A DNA stretch of 22,218 nucleotides from the NCBI GenBank assembly GCA_036652035.1, contig JAVVWR010000052.1:1-22218 (forward strand). The letters run 5' to 3'. The notes beneath the pieces were generated by a model, which was not told the DNA's origin, ran no database searches, and saw only the letters and a program-made list of their open reading frames with translations. The translations under genes were made by a program, and so were the position numbers. How positions within the stretch are numbered: the stretch's first letter is position 1; every line of letters begins with the position of its first letter. Origin of the DNA: JAEZVV01 sp036652035 (GTDB lineage: Bacteria > Pseudomonadota > Gammaproteobacteria > Burkholderiales > Burkholderiaceae_F). Positions 14,689 through 21,692 of the stretch are shown here, in pieces.

Positions 14689-16545
14689 TTAGGCAGCGAG
14701 AAAACCCTGACGACCTTCGAACCAACGCCGTGCATGTTCGCGTGCCGCCACCGGATCGGACTGGAGCCAGGCGTCGGCCAGCTCGCGCGCCTGCTCGAGC
14801 AGCGCCGCGTCTTCGGTCAGGTCGGCAAAACGGAGCATCGGCAAGCCCGACTGGCGCGCGCCCAGGAACTCGCCCGGACCGCGGATCGCCAGATCGCGCC
14901 GTGCCACTTCGAAGCCATCAGTGGTCTCGTAAATCACCTTGAGCCGCTCGCGTGCGGTGTCCGAGAGCGGCTCGTCGAACAAGAGAATGCAGTAGCTGGT
15001 TCCACCGCCGCGCCCGACCCGTCCGCGCAACTGGTGCAGCTGCGCCAGTCCAAAACGCTCGGCGTGCTCGATCACCATCAGGGTGGCGTTGGGTACATCG
15101 ACGCCGACCTCGATCACGGTGGTCGCCACCAGCACCTTGATCTCGCCACGCGCAAAAGCGTCCATCACCGCGGCCTTTTCCACCGCCGGCAACTGGCCGT
15201 GCAGCAAACCGATCGACAAATCCGGCAACTGCGCCGCAATCTGCTCGAAGGTTTCGGTCGCGGCATTGAGTTCAAGCTCGTCGCTGGCCTCGATCAGCGG
15301 GCAGACCCAGTACACCTGACGCCCCTGCCCCGCCTCGGCGCGAATGCTGTCGATCACGCTTTCCTTGCGCCGCATCGAAGCGAGCTTGGTTGTGATTGGC
15401 TGCCGCCCGGGCGGCATCTCGTCGATCACTGAGACGTCGAGATCGGCCAGATAGCTCATCGCCAACGTGCGCGGGATCGGTGTCGCCGAGAGCATCAGAA
15501 GATGCGGTACCCGGTCGTTGATCGGGGTGCGCAGCGCCAGGCGCTGCGCCACGCCAAAGCGGTGCTGCTCGTCGACGATCGCCAGCCCCAGCCGCGGAAA
15601 GCTCACCGCGTCCTGGATCAGGGCATGGGTGCCAACCACCAGATCGGCTTGGCCCGCGGCCACCTTGGCNNNNNNNNNNNNNNNNNNNNNNNNNNNNNNN
15701 NNNNNNNNNNNNNNNNNNNNNNNNNNNNNNNNNNNNNNNNNNNNNNNNNNNNNNNNNNNNNNNNNNNNNGGCACCGACGCGGCCAGGCGCGGCGCCAGCC
15801 CGGCGTCGCGCGTAGCACGCGACTCGCGCAGCGCGAGTTGCTGCGCCAGCAGTTCGTCGAACTTGAGGCGCGCCCAGGCGGCGTCGGTACGTTCCGACAA
15901 GGCGGCTTGATCGGCTCCGGGCGGCGGACGATGCAGCCGCTCGATCGCCGCCCGCAGCTCGGGCAACTCGAGTCGCTCACGCCATTGACGAGGCACCAGA
16001 TCGCGAATGTCCACATCGAGCAGGGCGCGCGCGATGCGTTTGCGCAACCAGGTCTGGGCAATCCCTTCGCCGGCCGGGTAGACCGGCGTGAGTGCGCCCG
16101 GCAAGGGCTTTTCGCCCTCGGCCGAACGCACGCGCGGGTGAATCATCTCGGGACCGGTATAGCCGTCGCGCATCGTGCCAAACAGACGCACCCGGCGACC
16201 GGCTTCGAGCTGCTTGACCTGCGAGGCGTAGAAGTGAATCAAACGCAGGTGCAAGAGACCGCTGTCGTCGCGCACCACGGCGGTGAGCTGTTTGCGGCCA
16301 CGGTAGGTGACTTCGGAGCGCACCACGTCGGCTTCGACCTGCGCCTCGATTCCCGGCACCAGTTCGGCAATCGGCGTGATGCGGGTCTCGTCCTCGTAGC
16401 GCAGCGGCAGGTGAAGCACGTAATCCCAGTCGCGCACCAGACCGATTCGCGCCAACCGCGCCTTCAAGGGGGCGAGCTTGGGCGACGAATCCGGTGCCGG
16501 ACTAGCTTCCCCTGGTAGCCCGGCCGGCTTGCTCGAGCGAGGCAA
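14689..16545 (-). CDS. recG: ATP-dependent DNA helicase RecG, interrupted by an assembly gap
   Basis: RecG remodels stalled replication forks and Holliday junctions. Visible parts are the wedge/OB region with HLPLRYEDETRI near the N-terminus, then after the gap motif II (IVDEQHRFGVAQRLAL), motif III (LMLSATPIPRTLAMS), PPGRQPITT, motif V (VATTVIEVGVDVPNA) and motif VI (QLHQLRGRVGRGG), ending with RGPGEFLGARQSG and the C-terminal region. A run of 100 N (15670-15769) replaces the part with the P-loop and motif Ia. Comparison with the normal length (about 690) says roughly 110 residues are missing where the N run allows 33. The start is probably TTG 16545, two bases after ridA, without a good ribosome site; it is the least certain point. 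Confidence 0.93.
   Translation of the reverse strand: MPRSSKPAGLPGEASPAPDSSPKLAPLKARLARIGLVRDWDYVLHLPLRYEDETRITPIAELVPGIEAQVEADVVRSEVTYRGRKQLTAVVRDDSGLLHLRLIHFYASQVKQLEAGRRVRLFGTMRDGYTGPEMIHPRVRSAEGEKPLPGALTPVYPAGEGIAQTWLRKRIARALLDVDIRDLVPRQWRERLELPELRAAIERLHRPPPGADQAALSERTDAAWARLKFDELLAQQLALRESRATRDAGLAPRLAASVXXXXXXXXXXXXXXXXXXXXXXXXXXXXXXXXXXAKVAAGQADLVVGTHALIQDAVSFPRLGLAIVDEQHRFGVAQRLALRTPINDRVPHLLMLSATPIPRTLAMSYLADLDVSVIDEMPPGRQPITTKLASMRRKESVIDSIRAEAGQGRQVYWVCPLIEASDELELNAATETFEQIAAQLPDLSIGLLHGQLPAVEKAAVMDAFARGEIKVLVATTVIEVGVDVPNATLMVIEHAERFGLAQLHQLRGRVGRGGGTSYCILLFDEPLSDTARERLKVIYETTDGFEVARRDLAIRGPGEFLGARQSGLPMLRFADLTEDAALLEQARELADAWLQSDPVAAREHARRWFEGRQGFLAA
15670..15769. other. Assembly gap (100 N) inside recG
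   Basis: Exactly 100 undetermined bases, the usual placeholder for a gap of unknown size. The recG reading frame happens to continue across it, but the flanking protein sequence implies a true gap of about 330 bases. Confidence 0.98.
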
Positions 16546-16547
16546 GG

Positions 16548-16925
16548 TCAGAGAACGAGAATGGCTTCGACCTCGAAGGCCGCGCCCTTGGGCAGGCTGG
16601 CCACTCCGACGGTCGAGCGTGCCGGGTACGGCTGGGGCACCAACTCACCCATGATCTGGTTGACCACGCCGAACTGGCCGAGATCGGTCAGGAACAATGT
16701 GAACTTGGCGGCATTGGCGAGCGAGCCTCCCGCAGCTTGAGCAACCTGCTCAAGATTGCCAAAAGCCTGGCGCACTTGCGCCTCAAAGCCCTGGACCAAG
16801 TCGCCGCTCGCCGGGTCAAGGCCGATCTGACCCGAGGTGTAGACCACCGCGCCGGTCTTGACCGCCTGCGAATAGGGACCGATGGCGGCCGGTGCGGTCG
16901 GGGTCGAGACGATTTCCTTGTTCAT
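16548..16925 (-). CDS. ridA: RidA-family reactive enamine/imine deaminase
   Basis: RidA (YjgF/YER057c/UK114 family) hydrolyses reactive 2-aminoacrylate and related imines made by PLP enzymes, protecting other enzymes. The 125 residues are typical. Family signatures are APAAIGPYSQAVKTG near the N-terminus, VYTSGQIGLDPASG, and the C-terminal YPARSTVGVASLPKGA followed by VEAILVL. The catalytic arginine is R103 and a conserved glutamate is E118. The ATG at 16925 has GAGGAG about 8 bases upstream, the clearest ribosome site of this cluster. It is the first gene of ridA-recG-oxyR, with recG starting 2 bases after it. Confidence 0.95.
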   Translation of the reverse strand: MNKEIVSTPTAPAAIGPYSQAVKTGAVVYTSGQIGLDPASGDLVQGFEAQVRQAFGNLEQVAQAAGGSLANAAKFTLFLTDLGQFGVVNQIMGELVPQPYPARSTVGVASLPKGAAFEVEAILVL

Positions 16926-17022
16926 GCGAAGCGCTCCTCAGTAGAGGGGCCAAGTCTATCGGCAAGCAGCAAACTCGCGCGGCCGCCCTCAGGAATCCGA
17001 GGGGTCCAGCGCCCGGCTGGCC

Positions 17023-17054
17023 AAAAAAAGGGCGCCGATTGACTCGGCACCCTT
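17023..17054 (-). terminator. Intrinsic terminator of the GGDEF-EAL gene
   Basis: Read on the minus strand, an 11-bp stem with one G-U pair (17054-17044 with 17038-17028) and a 5-base loop is followed by a run of T (complement of 17027-17023). It begins 37 bases after the stop at 17092 and separates this gene from ridA-recG-oxyR. Confidence 0.9.
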
Positions 17055-17091
17055 GGATGCAAACGATTCGACGCTCAGGCCGCCAGCAGCA

Positions 17092-18936
17092 TCAAGCCTG
17101 CTCGGCCCACAGCTGGTCGCCTGTCACCGGGCGACCGATCCAGTAACCCTGGGCCTCGTCGCAGCCGCACTGGCGCGCGTGATCGAGCTGAGCCGAACTC
17201 TCCACCCCTTCGGCGATCACGCGCAGCCCCAAGCCGTGGCCCAGGCCCGCGATCGCTTGCACGATCTTGCTGTCGATCTCGTTGTCGATCGCGGCGCGGA
17301 CAAACTCGCCGTCGACCTTGATCGCGTCAATCGGAAAGCGACGCAACCAGGCCAGGCTCGACTGGCCGGTGCCGAAATCGTCGAGCACTAGTTGCACGCC
17401 CAATGCACGCAGGCCGCTGATGGCGCGCGCAGCCGCCTCCGGGTCACGCAGGAAGCTCGCCTCGGTGATTTCGATGGCAAGCCGGAACGCCGGCAGGCCG
17501 CTGGCCTTGAGCGCCTGCTGGACCAATGCCAGCAGATCGCGGCCGCGAAATTCGCGCGGCGACAGGTTGACGCTGATGGCGATGTCGCCGCGCCCCTCGG
17601 CTTGCCAGCGCATGGCTTGCGCGCACGCCTCGTTGAGCACGATTTCACCGATCGGAGCGATCAAGCCAGTGTCTTCGGCGACGCCAATGAATTCGGCCGG
17701 CTCGACCAAACCAAGTTCGGGGTGCTGCCAGCGCACCAGCGCTTCGGCGCCCACGATTTGACGCGACGTCAGATCGATCCGCGCCTGGTAGTGGACAAGG
17801 AATTGCTTGTCCTCGATCGCGCGCCGCAGGGCCGCTTCAATCCGAACCCGGCGCAAGGCGCCCGCGCTCATGTGCGTCTCGAACCCCTGAACCACACCGC
17901 GGCCGCGGCGCTTGGCGTAGGCCAGCGCGGCTTCGGCGTTGCGCAGCAGCAATTCGGCCTGCGCACCGTCATCAGGGAACAGCACCGCGCCGGCGGTCGC
18001 GGTCAGGACCACTTCCTGGCCGTCGATGCGGTACGGCTCGGCGAGCCCTTCGATCAGCTTGTGCGCCACGCGCAGGACGTCATCGCCTTCGCGCAGGTGC
18101 CCCAAGACCACGGCAAATTCGTCCGCGCCCGAACGTGCCACCAGATCGCTGGCACGCACGCCCATCAGCAAGCGCTGCGCGGCCTGGCCAAGAATGGCAT
18201 CGGCTGCACGCTGGCCAATCGCTTCATTGACCGCGGTAAAACCGTCGAAATCAAGCACCAGCACGGCCAGCAAGTCGCCACCGTCCTGGTGGTTGCGGAT
18301 CGCCTCATCGAGCCGCTTTTCCAGCAACTGCCGGTTGGGCAACTGGGTCAAGGCATCGTAGAGCTGGTTGCGACGGCCCTGCTCCTCGGCTTCGCTGCGC
18401 TCGTAGAGCTCGGCCACCAGGCGCTCGTTCGACCACATCAGCTCGTGCCGCACCTCGTGCATCTGCAGCTCAAGCTCTTCCTGCGCCTGCGCCTGCTCAA
18501 GTTCGGCTTCCTTGCGCACGGTGATGTCCTCGACCAACCACAGCATCGCGCCGTTGGATTCCAGTTCGGTCAACAGCAAGAACCGGCACCAGAACAAGGC
18601 GCCGTCAGCGCGGCGCGCCCGCCACTCAAGCGAGACCGGCGCTTGACGCTCGACCAGAGCCGCGACGCGATCGCCAAACACTCGCATGCCATCGACCGAA
18701 GCAAAAAGCGTCTCGAAACGCTGACCCACCAGAGCCTCGGCCGGCGAATCGAAGATGCGTGCCGCCGCCACACTGACTCGCTCGATGCCGCCGCTGGCCA
18801 CCGCAATCACACCTACCGCAGCGCTGCCAGCCAGCAGCTCGAACGGCGCAACCGTTCCGTTGTCATGAGACTCGTGGCTGACCTCCTTATGCAGGCGATC
18901 GCTGGAGTGGGCTGGCTCTTGTCCGGTGACGTTCAT
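17092..18936 (-). CDS. PAS-GGDEF-EAL protein, probable cyclic-di-GMP phosphodiesterase
   Basis: A soluble 614-residue signalling protein. A PAS sensor domain lies at about 30-143 (ending LWLVEDITVRKEAELEQ), a coiled coil at about 140-190, GGDEF at about 190-345 and EAL at about 360-610. The GGDEF motif reads SGADEF (GADEF at 270-274), so diguanylate cyclase activity is doubtful, although the upstream metal aspartate region LDFDGF is kept. The EAL domain has the catalytic set: EAL at 398-400, NLSPREF, EITEASF, LDDFGTG (DDFG 519-522), K540 and AEGVES (E576). It is therefore more likely to degrade than make c-di-GMP. The ATG at 18936 is chosen for GAGG 6 bases upstream; the frame is open to 18999. 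No transmembrane segments are seen. Confidence 0.92.
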   Translation of the reverse strand: MNVTGQEPAHSSDRLHKEVSHESHDNGTVAPFELLAGSAAVGVIAVASGGIERVSVAAARIFDSPAEALVGQRFETLFASVDGMRVFGDRVAALVERQAPVSLEWRARRADGALFWCRFLLLTELESNGAMLWLVEDITVRKEAELEQAQAQEELELQMHEVRHELMWSNERLVAELYERSEAEEQGRRNQLYDALTQLPNRQLLEKRLDEAIRNHQDGGDLLAVLVLDFDGFTAVNEAIGQRAADAILGQAAQRLLMGVRASDLVARSGADEFAVVLGHLREGDDVLRVAHKLIEGLAEPYRIDGQEVVLTATAGAVLFPDDGAQAELLLRNAEAALAYAKRRGRGVVQGFETHMSAGALRRVRIEAALRRAIEDKQFLVHYQARIDLTSRQIVGAEALVRWQHPELGLVEPAEFIGVAEDTGLIAPIGEIVLNEACAQAMRWQAEGRGDIAISVNLSPREFRGRDLLALVQQALKASGLPAFRLAIEITEASFLRDPEAAARAISGLRALGVQLVLDDFGTGQSSLAWLRRFPIDAIKVDGEFVRAAIDNEIDSKIVQAIAGLGHGLGLRVIAEGVESSAQLDHARQCGCDEAQGYWIGRPVTGDQLWAEQA

Positions 18937-19210
18937 GCTCTTCCTCAATCGAAGTGCCGCCTGCGGGAACATCCCGCGTCGGCCACACAATGCCCACACA
19001 CGTGGACTGATGAAACAATTTTGAGGGGTCTCAAGCCCCCCCGGACCCCCGCATTCGGGCTACTCCCGGCACTCCACGCGCTCATTTCGAGGCCGGATGC
19101 ACCAAGCACCGTTAAACCGTGCGAACTTACCCTCTGAATTTGGCTACCGCGCACGACCCAACCCGCCAAGCGCATTGCCTATCCATGGAATCCCCAGCAC
19201 GAGGTCACAT
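18937..19210. other. Divergent intergenic region between the GGDEF-EAL gene and trxC
   Basis: These 274 bases must carry promoters for both genes, but no convincing -35/-10 pair is visible. Around 19021-19050 several short inverted repeats overlap (TTGAG/CTCAA at 19021-19034; GGGGTC at 19025-19030 with GACCCC at 19044-19049), so alternative hairpins are possible in either transcript. Confidence 0.4.
18940..18946 (-). promoter_or_regulatory. Ribosome binding site of the GGDEF-EAL gene
   Basis: GAGGAAG on the minus strand just before ATG 18936 fixes this start over an in-frame ATG at 18999, which would add 21 residues with no domain content. Confidence 0.7.
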
Positions 19211-19651
19211 ATGCTCGTTACCTGCCCTCACTGCGGCACCCGCAATCGCGTTGATGAAGCACGAATCAACGCCCCACCAATCTGCGGCCACTGCCACCGG
19301 GAACTCCTTACGGGCGCTCCCATTGCGCTCGACGAATCGAACTTTGACCTCGTCGTCACCGCCAGCTCCCGCCCTGTCGTCATCGATTTTTGGGCAAGCT
19401 GGTGCGGCCCCTGCCTTGGCTTTGCGCCGGTTTTTTCTCAAGCCGCCGTACAACATCCTGACGTTCTGTTTGCAAAAGTCGACACCGACGCCAACCCGCG
19501 CATCGCAACGCGATATGCGATCCGCAGCATTCCCACACTGGCCTTGTTTGCCGCCGGCGAACCCATCGAACGCATCAGCGGCGCTCTACCCGCCAGCCAG
19601 TTCGAAACCTGGCTCAGGGCTGGCGTAGCGAAAACAAAAAATCAGCAATAG
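19211..19651 (+). CDS. trxC: Thioredoxin 2 (TrxC) with N-terminal zinc finger
   Basis: TrxC is a cytoplasmic protein-disulfide reductase, reduced by thioredoxin reductase. The 146 residues (E. coli 139) comprise a zinc-binding head with two CxxC pairs, CPHC at 5-8 and CGHC at 25-28, then a thioredoxin fold with the active site WASWCGPC (WCGPC 64-68), VDTDANPRIATRYAIRSIPT (cis-proline region) and LFAAGEPIERISGALP. The residue after the active site is L rather than the usual K. ATG 19211 has GAGG 6 bases upstream and keeps the first zinc cysteines at the proper place; the frame is open further upstream. In E. coli trxC is controlled by OxyR, whose gene is about 4.6 kb away, but I see no convincing OxyR site. 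Confidence 0.95.
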   Translation: MLVTCPHCGTRNRVDEARINAPPICGHCHRELLTGAPIALDESNFDLVVTASSRPVVIDFWASWCGPCLGFAPVFSQAAVQHPDVLFAKVDTDANPRIATRYAIRSIPTLALFAAGEPIERISGALPASQFETWLRAGVAKTKNQQ

Positions 19652-19788
19652 CGCTGTCACAACGCAGGGTGTGTTCCAAAAAACCCGCGCACCAGCGCTG
19701 TGCCTGCACCTCATCAAGCCGGCACCAACCAGAAAGAACTCCGGTCAACGGTTCCGCAAACCGTTCGTTCAACCGTCTGACAACACCG

Positions 19789-21342
19789 ATGAAACCCAGC
19801 GCAACGACCTCCTCCATGCGGCCTAGCATCACCCAGCGTTGGCTCAACGGTATCGAGCGAGTCGGCAATCGCCTGCCAGATCCCGTGACGCTGTTCGTGC
19901 TGTTTTGCTCCGGCGTACTTCTGCTATCAGCGATCGGCGCAGCGGCCGGCTGGACCGTCATCCACCCGGCCACCGGCAAAAGCATCGCCGCGGTGAGCTT
20001 GCTCAACGCAGCAGGGCTGCGCCGCATCGTCACCGAAGCGACCCAGAATTTCGCCAATTTCCCGCCGCTGTTTACGGTGCTGGTCGCCATGATCGGCGTT
20101 GGCGTTGCCGAAGCGAGCGGGCTGCTCTCGGCGCTGTTGCGCCGGATTGCTCTAGCCACACCGCGCGCTCTGTTGACTCCGACTGTGGTGTTTCTGTCGG
20201 TGATGTCGAGCATCGCCGCCGACGTTGGCTATGTGGTGCTGGTCCCGTTGGCTGCAATGTTGTTTGCCGCCGCCGGCCGCCATCCGCTCGCCGGGCTCGC
20301 AGCGTCGTTTGCTGGCGTATCGGGCGGATTCTCGGCCAATCTTCTGCTCGGCACGCTCGATCCGCTGCTCGCCGGCATCACCGAAGTCGCCGCACGCCTG
20401 GTTGACCCGAGCTACACGGTCAATGCCGCGGCGAACTATTACTTCATGGCCGCGTCGGTGTTCTTGGTCACCGGTGTTGGCTGGTGGGTGACCGAACGCA
20501 TCGTCGAACCCCAACTCGGCACGTGGCAGGATCAACGCGGAATTGATGTGCACAGCGCCGAGCTTTCCGAACGGGAACAGCGCGGTCTGCGTTGGGCCCT
20601 GATCGCACTGCTGGTTTTCGTGGCGTTGGTGGCGTGGGCGGTCATTCCCGATGGCGCTCCGCTGCGCGACCCCACGACTGGCAGCCTCATTCCGTCGCCC
20701 TTTCTAAACGGCCTGGTGAGCTTGATCCTGCTGGGCTTTCTGGTGCCGGGTCTGGCCTTCGGTGTCGGGGCAGGAACATTCAAGAACGATCGCGATGTCG
20801 CCAAAAGCATGGCCGATAGCATCTCGACCCTGGGCTACTACATCGTGTTGAGTTTTTTTGCCGCCCAGTTCATCGCCTGGTTCAACTGGAGTCAGTTGGG
20901 CTTTATCACCGCCGTCAATGGCGCCAGCGGGCTCAAATCCCTCGGACTGGGGCCCCTGCCTTTGATGGTCGGGATCGTGCTGCTCTCAGGACTGATCAAT
21001 CTCGTGATGGGATCAGCCTCGGCCAAGTGGGCCGTTCTGGCACCGGTTTTCGTGCCGATGTTCATGCTGCTTGGCGTCGCGCCTGAGACCAGTCAACTGG
21101 CGTACCGCATCGGCGATAGCGTCACCAACATCATCACCCCCCTTATGGCGTATTTCCCAATGGTTGTCGCGTTTGCGCGGCGCTACCGTAACGATGCAGG
21201 TATTGGCACCTTGACCGCCATGATGTTGCCCTACTCGATCGCGATGGCGATTGCTTGGACTCTCTTCATGTTGGCTTGGTTAGCGATGGGAATTCCGGTC
21301 GGACCGGGTGTTCCCATCTCGCTGCCGATCGTTGCCCACTAA
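19789..21342 (+). CDS. AbgT-family transporter
   Basis: An inner-membrane protein of 517 residues with about a dozen hydrophobic segments, of the AbgT family (E. coli AbgT imports p-aminobenzoyl-glutamate; MtrF and YdaH have been described as antimetabolite exporters). Family features are the N-terminal GIERVGNRLPDPVTLFVLF, SSIAADVGYVVLVPLAAMLF, SANLLLGTLDPLLAGIT (D191), LVMGSASAKWAVLAPVFVPM (about 405-424) and IGDSVTNIITPLMAYFPMV. The start is uncertain: ATG 19789 and ATG 19816 both lack a good ribosome site, and the frame is open to 19669. It follows trxC by 137 bases that hold nothing recognisable. No aminobenzoyl-glutamate hydrolase gene (abgA/B) is adjacent, so direction and substrate are open. 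Confidence 0.92.
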   Translation: MKPSATTSSMRPSITQRWLNGIERVGNRLPDPVTLFVLFCSGVLLLSAIGAAAGWTVIHPATGKSIAAVSLLNAAGLRRIVTEATQNFANFPPLFTVLVAMIGVGVAEASGLLSALLRRIALATPRALLTPTVVFLSVMSSIAADVGYVVLVPLAAMLFAAAGRHPLAGLAASFAGVSGGFSANLLLGTLDPLLAGITEVAARLVDPSYTVNAAANYYFMAASVFLVTGVGWWVTERIVEPQLGTWQDQRGIDVHSAELSEREQRGLRWALIALLVFVALVAWAVIPDGAPLRDPTTGSLIPSPFLNGLVSLILLGFLVPGLAFGVGAGTFKNDRDVAKSMADSISTLGYYIVLSFFAAQFIAWFNWSQLGFITAVNGASGLKSLGLGPLPLMVGIVLLSGLINLVMGSASAKWAVLAPVFVPMFMLLGVAPETSQLAYRIGDSVTNIITPLMAYFPMVVAFARRYRNDAGIGTLTAMMLPYSIAMAIAWTLFMLAWLAMGIPVGPGVPISLPIVAH

Positions 21343-21355
21343 TCCACTATGAATC

Positions 21356-21404
21356 TGACCGACACCTTCCAAAAATATAGCTCGCATGAGAGCTGTGTCG
21401 GTCA
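21356..21404 (+). repeat. Compound hairpin after the AbgT-family gene
   Basis: TGACCGACAC (21356-21365) pairs perfectly with 21395-21404. Inside, AGCTC (21379-21383) pairs with GAGCT (21390-21394), stacking directly on the outer stem and leaving a 13-base A-rich bulge on the 5' side. It starts 14 bases after the stop at 21342. There is no U-run, so it is not a textbook terminator. Confidence 0.65.
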
Positions 21405-21573
21405 TGTCACGTGGGAAATGGTGTTAGGTCACCTTCCCCCCCCCTCTTCCGCTGCGCTTTCGCACGGCATGCAGACGCGACTTACGCCGCGCCGGCGCCG
21501 TGCCTCGCGCACGCTCGCTCGCATCGGGCACTTCAGCATCTGCCCTCCACTCCGCGCTTGATTCAGGCTTGAC

Positions 21574-21592
21574 TCTACGGCATGCCCGTAGA
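21574..21592. repeat. 7-bp inverted repeat upstream of frdC
   Basis: TCTACGG (21574-21580) and CCGTAGA (21586-21592) flank CATGC, about 100 bases before the frdC ATG. It could be a regulator site or a small RNA hairpin; no family consensus is recognised. Confidence 0.4.
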
Positions 21593-21692
21593 CCAACGCT
21601 GTTGCCAACACCGTAAATGCTTTAGTCCGCAGGCCGTTTGTGCTTAGCGGTGGGTTGTTGCATCCGCTTTTCCTGTCCCTGGAGACTCTTCA

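Larger units (their letters stand above)
21343..21692. other. Non-coding region upstream of the fumarate reductase gene with inverted repeats
   Basis: A 350-base stretch with no credible gene. It contains the complex hairpin at 21356-21404, a second stem at 21413-21438 (GGGAA/TTCCC around GGTG/CACC), a run of nine C at 21436-21444, and a 7-bp inverted repeat at 21574-21592. The promoter of the downstream operon should lie here, but no clear -35/-10 pair was found. Confidence 0.55.

Noticed and set aside
15670..15769. recG read as an intact 618-residue protein through the N run
   Set aside because: The frame continuity depends on an arbitrary 100-base placeholder, and the helicase P-loop region is absent from the readable sequence.
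17392..19137. A 581-codon open frame on the plus strand, opposite the GGDEF-EAL gene
   Set aside because: It mirrors the coding frame of a clear PAS-GGDEF-EAL gene, has low-complexity basic/alanine-rich content and no domain; long antisense frames are common in high-GC DNA.
19640..19660. A partial match to the gnt operator (TAGCGCT core) at the end of trxC
   Set aside because: Only about 10 of 16 positions agree and the context is a gene end, so it is probably chance.
19652..19788. Possible N-terminal extension of the AbgT-family protein back to 19669
   Set aside because: The extra 40 residues are charged, cysteine-rich and unlike the family N-terminus, and there is no ribosome site at 19669.
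21349..21561. A 70-codon open frame directly after the AbgT-family gene
   Set aside because: No ribosome site, overlaps the hairpins, arginine-rich and unlike any family I know; treated as non-coding.
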